Of a stretch of DNA of 60,000 nt, positions 24,021 to 33,836 are shown piece by piece (the stretch's first letter is position 1; each line of letters starts with the position of its first letter). The translations under genes were made by a program, and so were the position numbers. The stretch spans positions 68,505,084 to 68,565,083 of the forward strand of contig CM055099.1 of NCBI GenBank assembly GCA_029204225.1, given 5' to 3'. The notes below the pieces were generated by a model. That model was given only the letters and a program-made list of their open reading frames with translations, did no database searches and was not told the DNA's origin. The stretch is from Diphasiastrum complanatum. Taxonomy: Eukaryota; Streptophyta; Lycopodiopsida; Lycopodiales; Lycopodiaceae.

Positions 24021-24824
24021 CTAGAATTTCTTTGGAAAAGAGGCATGGGCCATCATGCTCTTGGCACTTTCGATGAGTGTCTGATTCTTCTGCTCAGCTA
24101 TACCATTGGACTGAAATGAGTAGCTGGTTGTGTATTGTTGAAGTATCTCGTTGACCTTGCAGAACTCCTTGAATTTTGTGGAGATGTACTCTCCCCCTCC
24201 ATCTGTGCGTAGCGCCTTGATCTTCCTCTGAGTCTGGTTCTCTGCAGACGCCTTGAACTGCTTGAAGAACTTCAATGCTTCAGATTTGTTCTTCAGATAA
24301 TAGGTTGCAGTCCTTCAAGAGAAGTCGTCGATGAAGGTTAGGAAATAGAGAGCTCCCCCTGTAGAAGCAGTCTGCATCGGGCCACAAATGTCATTGTGTA
24401 CAAGGTCAAGCAAGCCCTTGGATGTGTGAACTGAGTCTGAACTGAAGGGACTTCTAGGATGCTTGCTGATAATACAACTTTCGCATGGAGAAGCTGGCTT
24501 GCTGATTGAAGGCAGGTCTTGTACTAGACTCTGAGCTGACATTTGCTAAATACTGTTGAAGTTAAGATGGCCAAGTCTAAAATGCCACAGCCTATCAGTT
24601 GATTCATAAGTGGCTATGTAAAGAGCTTGACTGTTAGAAGGATAGCAATGGCTGAGTTTGTACAGATAGCCGCTTCTTCTTTCGTAGGCTAGAACCTTCC
24701 AAGATTTGTCAATAATTGTGCAGCCATTTGTATCAAATTCGACCCTTCGACCTAAATTGGTGATTCTGCTAATTGAGAGTAGATTCTTGGTCAGATTTGG
24801 AATGTGGAGAATGTTGGACAGCAA
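24021..24824 (-). pseudogene. Copia 1 GAG-pre-integrase and integrase core
   Basis: Three adjacent frames. 24824-24546 gives LWHFRLGHLN (zinc His pair). 24542-24315 gives CESC (zinc Cys pair), LVHNDICGPM (first catalytic Asp) and LTFIDDFS. 24275-24021 gives LRTDGGGEY (second Asp) and NGIAEQKN (catalytic Glu). All catalytic residues remain, but stops at 24543 and a break near 24300 interrupt translation. Confidence 0.92.
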
Positions 24825-25010
24825 TTGACCTCACCTCTTTTGAATTCAACTCTGATTCACCTCTGATTGTATGTGATGAGTTGTCTCCAAGTTGCACAAC
24901 TTGAGAGTGGGTGAATGACTTATAGTCCTTGAACCAGTTGCGATGGTGAGTCATTTGTTGTGTTGCTCCGGAGTCTAGATACCAGGAATCAATATCCTAT
25001 TGTTCTTCGA
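24769..25010 (-). pseudogene. Copia 1 protease
   Basis: DIDSWYLDSGATQQMTHHRNWF with the DSG active-site triad, then VVQLGDNSSHTI. A frameshift just upstream separates it from gag, and the continuation is frameshifted near 24840. Confidence 0.88.
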
Positions 25011-25089
25011 ACTTTGGTCATGAAGGCTGCTTCATCTTCTTCTTATTCTTGTCGCTGATTTGAGTGACTGGCTGTAGCACTATGTGCTT

Positions 25090-25400
25090 GTTGTTGGAAC
25101 TGCTTCTTCTTTTTGTTGTTGTACTCCTTGATTTTGTGACCAATCCTCTTACAGTATTTGCAGAAGAGTTTCTACGCTGGCTGGAATGATAAAGAGCTTG
25201 AATTCGATCTTGAACCGGAATTTGGTCCAGAGACTACTTGTTTTTCTTCTTGTCAGTAGGGCTTGACTTTGTAGATCTCTTGAATCTAAACTTTTGATTT
25301 TTCGAATACAGAGTTTGAGGATCCGATCCTGAGCCTGAGGAGGATGCTGATCTTCTGATCTCCTCTTGTAGGAGCAGCGAAATTACTCTTGATAGAGTGA
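25090..25400 (-). pseudogene. Copia 1 gag nucleocapsid region
   Basis: Zinc-knuckle sequence CKYCKRIGHKIKEY lacks its last Cys (Tyr instead), unlike the intact knuckle in the related scrap at 13375. The Lys-rich tail and Gln-rich linker follow. Confidence 0.8.
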
Positions 25401-25407
25401 GGTGCTC

Positions 25408-25914
25408 CTAGGTAGAGATTGCCATTACCCAATTTTTGTAGGCTTCAGGTAGACTCGATAATAGAGTCATGAGCACATCGGAATGATCTATGACTGAGCC
25501 GGTTGCAGTCATCTGCTCCATAAGATTCTTGAAGGCGTTGAGGTAACTCGAGACACTATCTGCATCAGACATTCTGAGGGTGAAAAATTTCTTCCTTAGA
25601 TGAAGCTTGGACGTAACGTCTCTTATGTCGTAGAGAGTTGCTAGAATGTCCCATGCATCCTTAGCAGTTTGAGCAGCACGTATGTGGCTGATCTGAGTAT
25701 CCTTGATATTGAGGGTGGTCATGGCAAACGCTTTGCCATCTCTCAGTCTCCACTTGGTGATGACAGCTACATCACCTTCTGGTTTGAGCTTTGTGCCATC
25801 AACGATGTCCCACAGTTCTTTGGCTAGAAGTATAGCCTTCATCTTGAATTTCTAGAGATGGTAGTTATATCCATCGAGTTTGTCAATGAGAGATGAACTA
25901 GATGATGGATCCAT
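25408..25914 (-). pseudogene. Copia 1 gag (UBN2-type)
   Basis: Starts at an ATG at 25914 (MDPSSSSSLIDKLDGYNYHL), interrupted by TAG where copia gag normally has Trp before KFKMKAILL. The remaining frame (LAKELWDIVDG, AWDILATLYD, LHLRKKFFTLRM, VLMTLLSSLPEAYKNWVM) is typical of plant copia gag. Confidence 0.9.
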
Positions 25915-26034
25915 TCTGGTTGAACGAGTTCGTTGGTAGAAACAACGACTATTGGCTGCGCGTTTGCTAGAAAGAAGTCTTGATAGAAACAAGACTGATA
26001 ATCCACAGCAGAAATGCAGATTACTGAAATGTCT

Positions 26035-26046
26035 ACTCTGATACCA
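26035..26046 (-). other. Copia 1 primer-binding site (initiator Met tRNA)
   Basis: Minus strand reads TGGTATCAGAGT, one base from the TGGTATCAGAGC complement of initiator-Met tRNA, directly after an LTR-like end TTTTACGACA. Confidence 0.85.
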
Positions 26047-26760
26047 TGTCGTAAAATTGCATGTGGGCGTGAGCGGCAGCGGAAGCTCGATGATTTAGCG
26101 TAGTGTGTAGGAACGGAAACACAACAGTTAGCAGCAGAACTATTCAAGTAGAAGAATTCATACAGAATGCGCAAATGAACGACGCAGCAGTGAGACAAAA
26201 ATTGCACTCTGATTAATATCAACAGTGAGTACAATAGCTTGAAGTAATAACTTCAGCTTGTTGAGCGTGATAACGCTGGCTACAGATAACTCTAATTGAA
26301 AGAGAATTTCAATTAACACTTACATAGCTTGATTCAGCTAGTATATATATTTACAAGTGTCAAGAGACAAAAATATCTTACAAGCTTTTATTGCTATTTA
26401 TGCCAGTCTTTGCATATGTACAAAGTTGGTAACCGCTAACCGCCTTTGGAATATTTGGTTGTCCAGCTGTTTTAGGATTGCTGATAAGTTGGCGACGTCA
26501 GTCAGCCAAAAGGGAAAAAGGCGAAGAAGGCGAAAAAACAAAAGGTGCCTTAAGAATGGTTTCTAAGGCATTCTGGCCACTTGGCCAGTGTGTCGCATTT
26601 TTCGCTAAGGAGCGAAAAAGACGAAGGTGCCTAAAAAATTGTTTAAGGTAAAAGAAAGGAAAAAATTTGAAGGTCCGAAAATATGAAGTTGGCCTTCGGT
26701 TTTTCAGAAGGCACATTACTTGAACGATTTGTTTAAGGCTGAGCATAAAAAATCTAACAG
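26047..26760 (-). mobile_element. Copia 1 presumed 5' LTR and flank
   Basis: The inner LTR edge is fixed by the primer site. The outer edge is unknown, because no second LTR copy exists in the window. Between 26510 and 26630 there are several GCGAAAAAG/GCGAAGAAGG motifs and a hairpin (TTTTTCGCT/AGCGAAAAA). Confidence 0.45.
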
Positions 26761-27362
26761 AAGGATAGTTAGCCTTTGTTAAACCTTATTAAATGTATGT
26801 GGGCCCTTGTTGGCCTATTATCCTTATTTTAAGTACTTCGAAGGGCCTAAAGAGAGAACCACCTTATTTGTAAGGCTAATAGCTCCTTTTGGGTCTGACC
26901 ATAATGCATTTATAAAACTAAGGTACTAAAAGTGACACATTAGCCTCTACAACTATACACACTCGTAATCGAAATTGATGGCTACACACTATGTAAAAAT
27001 TTGGATTCACCTTCTTGACAATACCCAACTACATGACCGGAGAGCTCAAGTTTGACACAAATTTAATATTACAAATATATACAACTATCAAAGTTGTCAT
27101 TGCATATTTCTAATACTCCCTCTTCATGATAAGCTTGTTTTCTACAATATTCATCAAAGATCTGAAATGCAAAAGTTGTGTTCTCACTCACAAAGTGATA
27201 ATGAGTCTCAATGTGCTTTGTACATGCATGAAATACAAGATTTTTTGCAATCTATATGCAACTTTGAGTATCACAGACTATGGCGGTGGCTTCACATTAA
27301 AATAATAGCACCTCCAAAATAAGTCTTTTCAACTAAATGGATTCACGTATCGCAAATTATGC

Positions 27363-28205
27363 TTAATCACATTGAGCATCAACTAAAGATAACACAATAG
27401 TAGTTTTGTTTTTGCTTTTCCATGAGATAGTAGAGCTTTCCAGCATAAAAACATAACTTGAAATGAATCTTCTATCTTCTACACTTGTAGCCCAATCTAC
27501 ATTACAGTAACCATGAAGTATAATATCATCAAAGTAGGCATTTTCTAGGCTATAATTGAATGTGTCCTTGAAATACTTGAGAAAAACTAGATCAAGAAAC
27601 CAACAAAATGCGAAAAAGACGAAGCTGTTGCGAAATAGTTCAAACTGTTGAACTATGCTAGTTTCGCATTTCGGGGAAATGCGAAAAAGGCGAAGCTGTC
27701 GCATAATAGTTAAAACTGTTGAACTATGCTTGACTTCGAATCCTTCCTGTTGGAAGGTATACAACTCCTCTTCGACGTTGTTGTTGAGAAATGTTGTCTT
27801 GACATCCATTTGGTGCATTTCGAGGTCTTGTACGGCTGCTAACGCAATCAGAGTCCTGATTGACTGTATCTTGACGACAAGACTGAAATTTTTTTGATAA
27901 TCTACCTACTTGGACTTGAGTGAATCCTTTAGCCACCAGCCGTGCTTTCCATTTAGCAATGGAACCATCAGAGTTGATCTTCTTCTTGAAGATCCACTTG
28001 TTGTCGATAACTCTCTTGTGAGTGGGGAAGTCAACCAGTGTCCAGGTCTGGTTCATCAAAAGTGAGTTGTACTTGCTTTCCATAGCTTCTTGCCACTTCA
28101 CAGTATTCTTGGAGTTAACTGCTTCGGCTAGGCTCTCTAGTTCTTCTGATGAAGTCCGTAATGATTGAGGTGTATACCTCTCATGACCTGTCCGAGTCCG
28201 TGAGG
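27363..28205 (-). pseudogene. Ty1/copia element 2, RT/RNase H with internal deletion
   Basis: 28205-27840 encodes the RT opening (AEAVNS, WQEAMESKYNSL, NQTWTLVDFP, KWIFKKK, KARLVAKGFTQVQVG). After a frameshift, 27818-27730 reads VHQMDVKTTFLNN-type sequence. Below 27608 the frame resumes with late RT/RNase H (FLKYFKDTFNYSL, YCNVDWATSVEDRR, STISWKSKNKTT). The YVDD palm region is missing and its place is taken by a tandem repeat at 27608-27728. This element is distinct from copia 1. Confidence 0.85.
27608..27728. repeat. 71-bp tandem repeat inside copia 2
   Basis: Two units, at 27608 and 27679 (AATGCGAAAAAG, CGAAGCTGT, AACTGTTGAACTATGCT). The same GCGAAAAAG-CGAAG core occurs at 26510-26630. Confidence 0.9.
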
Positions 28206-30060
28206 ATAAATAAAATAAAATTTTGGAACTATATAGACTCTTGGTCCAAAGTCTTTTGTGCTAATATTGTTGGTCATTTTGTTTGTAAAAAATAAAATAC
28301 TATGCTTCTCAAGCGACTATTTTCAATTGTTTGGTGGGAGGCTTTAGATTGTACCAAACTCAATGTGTTAATTTCATCACACCTTTTGGGAAACTTATTC
28401 TTTTGCTTTGAACTTATCAAGGAAGAAGACCTTTTTAAGTTCTTATTGATTGTGATCTTCAAAATTTTCTTGTTGTCACTTGCCAAATCATTGTCTTCAT
28501 TCAAATCTACAAAACAATTTTACCACAAGTAATAATTAACAAGCACAATCTTTATTTTGAATAATCACATTTTAGCTTTCATAACCTGTATTTAGAAGTG
28601 CCCAGAATAATCATGATTATTTTCTAAAATATTCAAGTATTCAAGAGTATTCACTATCCGTATTTAGAAAATTCACAATATTCATAATCAGTATCTCATA
28701 ATATTCGTTTCTCAATATTCACAATTTCACATCAATATTCACAACCAGTATTCACAATGTTCACGATCAGTATTCACAATATTCATGATCATTATTCACA
28801 GAATATCCGTTTCTCAGTATTCGCAATTTCAGATCTTACAAACCATCAATAAAGTAGTCTTCAAGACACATATCTGAAAATTCAAGCATTTCTTCATCTA
28901 ATATGGAAGATATTTTCTCTCTGTCCTACAAAAGTAAACACAATCACAAAATTATAATTGGATAAAGATCAACTGTTATTAGTGAAAACTTATCGATGAA
29001 TTATATCTTTCACAAAAACCGTAATAACTACAATTGTCTAGCTCAAGAAAAAACAAAACAAAACAAAATGCAATATATGAGCTTTGAACATATTTGTTAC
29101 TATCTGCTAATGAGATAATGAAGCTGCTAGGAGATGGATGAAAAAAAAAGTTAAACTTACTGAAATTTATTCAATGTAAATTTTGAATCGCAAAGTAAGC
29201 CTTTGTGTCATTCAATCATTTTGCCTATTTGGAATGCGAAATTTGCATACATACAATTTTTAAAATCAAAGGTCCTTCTTGAAGCTTGCTTATTGTGTAC
29301 TACATTAATTGTTCAACCTCTAAGACATTTCCCTTATGCTGAGTTTTACACAAACATTTTTGAACATAATCTTGGCAAGACCAAAACTTTTGACACCCTA
29401 ATTTGTATAGAAGCTCTCCCAAGTTAAATTTTTATGGCCATGATGATCCACGTGAGATTTACCTCTTGAGACTATCAATACAAAGTGAAGAGAGTTGAGA
29501 ACAATTTAAAACCATAGTGCTTCTAATTCAAAATATAGATTCCTGTGGAAACAGATAGATGTTTATCAATTGTGCATTTTGGAAGATTGTTCTTGGGAAG
29601 GAACTGTTGCTAAAGTCAAGATCAAAGTTATTGCGTCCTCACTTATGTGGCTTTATCTTGACAACAAAAGTGCATGCAAAGAAAGTGCTATTACATGTTG
29701 CATATTCCTACGCTTACTTGCTATGGCTTCAGATCATCATCCACATTCTAATATATAATACTAAGACCAATGAAAGAAAAGCCAAAGGCAGAAAGGCCAT
29801 CACACTTCTTGAGGAGTGAGTGTCAAGGCTTAATGAACACACGAGTTGACCCCATCTTACATATGATTTGTGTGTGCTCCATGAGAACTAGGTGGTTCAT
29901 AAGAAATTTTCACTTATTTATCTGGCAGGATTTTTTAAGTCAAATTTGAACCCATTAATGTCCCAGCACTGTTTTGGGTTTTGACTAGGCAAATTCACAA
30001 AAGGCAAGCAATGCCCATGTTCTTTTTAAATAAAGTTTTACTTTCTTGTAGTTGTTAGGT
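28206..30060. other. AT-rich non-coding stretch with minisatellite
   Basis: No gene recognised. A 76-codon minus-strand frame at 28504-28274 is Lys/Ser/Asn-rich with no family motif. 28600-28830 holds a degenerate ATTCACAATATTC array. Confidence 0.5.
28600..28830. repeat. Degenerate ATTCACAATATTC minisatellite
   Basis: A dozen or more imperfect copies of an ATTCACAATATTCA-like 13-20 bp unit, interspersed with CAGTATTC variants. Confidence 0.8.
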
Positions 30061-30066
30061 TATGAG

Positions 30067-30390
30067 CTAGCTATACAAATTAGTGCTATCAAGTATTGGC
30101 ACATTGACCAAAGCAATCCCAATTTCAACCCAGCCACTAGATCGTACTCTATCAACGGTAACCACCTGGCGAGCAAGCAAGACTTCTAGTTCTTGTTTGT
30201 GAACTCCATCATGATCGTTATTAGCCATGCCTACGATTTCTTCAAAAACCGCAGGACACATAATTTTACATAATCTTCCGCCCCTTGCCCTTGGCCCCCC
30301 TTCCAAAAACTCAGAAAATACATTAGGTATAAAAATACAATATAAATACATTAGATGTAAAAAATTATAATTACAAAACATATTGTGCAA
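30067..30390 (-). other. Unrecognised 107-codon open frame
   Basis: The first third is AT-rich and hydrophobic (looks non-coding). The rest (GGRLCKIMCPAVFEE to VDRVRSSGWVEIGIALVNVP) has protein-like composition. No family recognised; possibly an exon or transposon remnant. It lies 340 bp from the recombinase-like relic on the same strand. Confidence 0.25.
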
Positions 30391-30732
30391 AACGATAACT
30401 CTTCATGCAAACTACAAAATCACAAATGCAACATATAAAGAGACCACTTGATTCATTTGAAATTCAAATGCTTATATTGTCGCCACCATCCATTATCAGG
30501 ACAATAAGGAGTTTTACCACCAGCCACAAAAATGAAACATAATGTTCCAAATATGATAATCCTTCACAGTGCAACCAAAACTAATTATGAATCTTCATAT
30601 TCTTCTGGATTAAAGCATCTGCTGCAGCATAAAGACTTTCAGATGACCACCATTTGTCATCAAGACAATGCGTACACTCATAAGAACTATCACAACAACC
30701 ACAAATACCAAGAGAAGATACAGTATCATTGT

Positions 30733-31074
30733 TTAAGCAATCCTTCGCGGCATAACTGCAATTGCAAGAACCTTATTTCCAGAATCAGATTTGCAAGCCA
30801 TGAAAACATCATATCTTTTCCTCTCAAAATCAAACGCAGCCTCCCAAGAAACAACTCCACCAGTACTAGGTATAGCCGAAGCCACATCCTGCCGCATCTG
30901 AATTCCTTCCGCATCGGTGTTATATCACATATAACCTTCTCTAGACGTATGGCCTATCAGTTTCATGCCAATCTCTGCGGGAACGCCCATGGCATTAAGA
31001 CGCTTAACAACAGTAACACGAGCACTTTTATTTGTTATGAAACCTAGGTCACAGCCAAGAATATCCTTAACCAT
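30733..31074 (-). pseudogene. Tyrosine-recombinase relic (Crypton/DUF3504-like)
   Basis: A 114-codon minus-strand frame with one in-frame TGA at 30925-30927. It reads TNKSARVTVVKRLNAMGVP and then MKLIGHTSREGYM, stop, YNTDAEGIQMRQ. This matches the C-terminal part of tyrosine recombinases in the Crypton/DUF3504 group, where TNHSxR carries a catalytic Arg, TGHxS a catalytic His, and a Tyr follows some nine residues later. Here the His of NHS is Lys. The N-terminal half of the catalytic domain is missing, so it is inactive. Motif recognition only; a profile search is needed. Confidence 0.5.
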
Positions 31075-31164
31075 CTACACACAACGATTTCCTCTTGCCA
31101 CCACTAGCAACAAGCATAAGCTCAGCATCTTCAAGAGCTCAGCATCTTCAAGAGTTTATGCTTG

Positions 31165-31353
31165 TTAAGATTCAGCACTCCTCTTTCTCTGACATTTACC
31201 AACAGCAGAACGGCCACCATGCTCAGAAGAGCAATCACCATCGCTTTCCATCATGAGCAAAAAGAACAAAACGTCATCAGAACTAGTCACGCGATTAAAC
31301 AAAAACAAGAACACGTCACCAAAAATTCCAGAATGAACACTTCTCATTCTCAA
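31165..31353 (-). other. Short frame upstream of the recombinase relic
   Basis: Ends MMESDGDCSSEHGGRSAVGK, CQRKRSAES, stop. Basic, nuclear-signal-like composition, same strand as the relic and 90 bp from it; it may be its N-terminal remnant. A 16-bp tandem duplication (CAGCATCTTCAAGAGC) lies between them at about 31123-31155. Confidence 0.25.
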
Positions 31354-31603
31354 AAAAATGAAGATGAAACGCCAAGTTCAGAAAATACAACAAAAACGTT
31401 CTGACTCATCCGCAAACACCACCATCGAGAAGAACGTTCAACATCACCATCCGCAAACACCACTAACAGTACAAAGCCGAAGAACACCACCGCACGTCTC
31501 TATCACTTAATAACTGCGTACATAGGTGTACATAGGCATACATAGGTTAGAATACAATGAAAATACGGTTTTAAAATCGTATATGATTATGGCTAATAAT
31601 GCC

Positions 31604-31675
31604 ACATTTAGGGCCCAGGGGACCCTAAATGAAAGTTTACCGGGCTCGCCTAAGAGTCCCCCGGGCCCTAAATGT
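31604..31675. repeat. 72-bp hairpin with 13-bp perfect arms
   Basis: ACATTTAGGGCCC (31604-31616) is exactly inverted at 31663-31675. The interior contains a further GGACCCTAAATG and CCCCCGGG. It is a foldback or tiny MITE. Confidence 0.85.
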
Positions 31676-31679
31676 AGTA

Positions 31680-33300
31680 CATCATGCCATGGATCTGTGC
31701 GCGGATAGTACCAGTGCATATTGTGGTTCCCTCCAAGGGCGTCAGCCTCATGAAATTTTGAGGGTAATCAAGCCAGGAAGCCTGGTATCCTGGCTCGCAT
31801 TAGCCCCCCCACTTTCTGAATGCCCACAGGATCGCGAATGTCAGTGTATCTATCATTCCTGTTGCAACCCACAAATGCACAGGCATCTCATTTGGATTGC
31901 CAAACCTATCAGAAAATCCTATGGCGATGATTTTGTTGACCTTGTCAGTAGTTGCTCAGGCGACGAGGTAACAGTCTATGACTCAGCCATATCCGGAGAT
32001 GGATGCCAAAAAAGCCTAAGGAATTTTGTGTGGATGTGGTGATAGTTACAAGCACCAAATTAGCAGCTGGGATCCCAGCCTATGGTCCTATTTGGGACTC
32101 TTGATCCATCACAACTTACTACTACTTCGACTGAATGCCCGTTGTATATGAATATCTGCACCACTACGTACCATCCACCCCACGCTCATCCTTGATCTCT
32201 AATTGGCGGTTACAAGTCATCAGAATTTTCTTGAACAACAAAAAATTTGATGCCATCAAGGAGCTGGTGAAATAATCATCAAAGAGTGATAAAGTTTTTG
32301 TTTGATCTGTCACGTCACATTCATTTGTGGTTCATTGATCAGCTAGAGAACGGTATGATACTTCAATAGCCAATTACCCAATTTATCTTAATGACAAGAT
32401 ATTTTTTGGATCTGCAACTCATTAGTCTTTACTTCTACTCCAAGTTACTACTACTATTTTTTAATGAGAATGATTTATGAAAGTGAAAAGAAATGAGAGC
32501 AATACTCAGCTCTATGCATGTCTCTAGAACTCTTGATAAGCACACCCTTCACTTTTGCATCTCATCTTCTTATAGCGTGGACCTTACTTATTGTAATCGT
32601 TCTGTGTTATACATTAACGAAAGTGATTAAATACTTAGTTAGTTACGCAGTCATTCTGCCGTTGTCGTATCAGATAAGCTCGCTGTGTAGGATGTGTTGG
32701 AAGGGTGGCCACAGAATTCCACACTTTCCAGATTAGCTGCTATCCAGATATTAATCATGTGGGGATTGATATCAATAAATACCATTGTCTCAAAGTGGAC
32801 GATTGGGGCTTGATCTGAAAAGGGACAATAACATCACAACATGGATAGAGTATGATGCCAATATGAACTTGCTAGATATTATTTTGTGAAATCCAAGGTC
32901 TGGAAGAGAAATAAAAAGAACGGATTTTGGTCAAAGCATCAGCGAGGGAAAGGGCCAATATTCTGTCTGTCAAGGGGGATGCTCATCCAACAAAGGGAAG
33001 TTTGCAGCTGACTGATAACGAGAAAGAGTATAGTGCTTGCATGCAGCGATATCTATTTCTTCGCAAGCTGTAGAGGCCACTTTGTAGATCAGGCCACCGT
33101 TTCATATAGAAAAAAATTGATTTTGGGAAAGAACAAGAACAATCACCTACCGGCTGCATATTCCTACAAAAGCGAATGGAAAGATGGAAAGAAAAACACA
33201 ACACACCTCGCATGCAAACAAAGAAGAGAACTACCAGTACGAGTTTGAGCTGCTGCTATTTGTTCAAGCTGCTGCTCCTATTCGTTCAAGCCGTTGCTAT
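31680..33300. other. Non-coding stretch, nothing recognised
   Basis: Scattered short frames only, no motif for a gene, RNA or transposon. Confidence 0.5.
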
Positions 33301-33308
33301 TCTCCGAT

Positions 33309-33382
33309 ATGTGTGTGTGTCCGATATGTGTGTGTGTGTGTGTGTGTGTGAGAGTGAGAGAGAGAGAGTGAGAGAGAGAGAG
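33309..33382. repeat. (GT)n(GA)n compound microsatellite
   Basis: TG runs followed by AG runs with interruptions. Confidence 0.95.
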
Positions 33383-33649
33383 AACAAATAACATGAAGTG
33401 AAAAATGAAATATGTGGTGCGTGTACAAATAGAGGACGGGACTGCTCACATTTTGCTTTTGTGGCACATGCAAACAAACAAGGCATTTCTTTGCCATTCA
33501 CCAAATGTCTTTTACTATTTTTTATTTTCATGCATGCATGATTACTTGCATATGGGATAATTAACTTTTAATTAAGGTCTAAAATTAAAAAATTTGACCA
33601 TCCATCACAACTAGTCTTTAAGGTTAACTTTTTTTCAAACTCCATTGAC

Positions 33650-33697
33650 TGACCTCAACACAAAGTATTGTACTGACCTCAACACAAAGTATTGACT
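33650..33697. repeat. 24-bp tandem duplication
   Basis: TGACCTCAACACAAAGTATTG occurs twice, 24 bp apart, downstream of gene B. Confidence 0.9.
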
Positions 33698-33836
33698 TTG
33701 CAAAGCAAGGCCAAAAAGCTCAAAATGCCATAGTAATGTAAATGTTATTCCAAAGTTCAAACTGAGTACTAGACATAGTGCTTATCATCAATATTGCCCA
33801 CCCACATACAATCCCCATATTTTTATCTCTTTACAA

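Larger units (their letters stand above)
22025..26046 (-). mobile_element. Ty1/copia element 1, coding region, degenerate
   Basis: Minus-strand copia with domains in canonical order: primer site near 26035-26046, gag 25914-25408, zinc knuckle near 25150, protease near 24975, GAG-pre-integrase, integrase 24824-24021, linker, reverse transcriptase 23525-22761, RNase H 22560-22025. Several frameshifts and stops separate the pieces, so it cannot make a full polyprotein. No 3' LTR was recognised past RNase H. The sequence above 26046 should be the 5' LTR but has no partner to define its outer end. Confidence 0.92.

Noticed and set aside
29559-29819. 86-codon plus frame
   Set aside because: No motif, no splice context and similar-length alternative frame; treated as chance.
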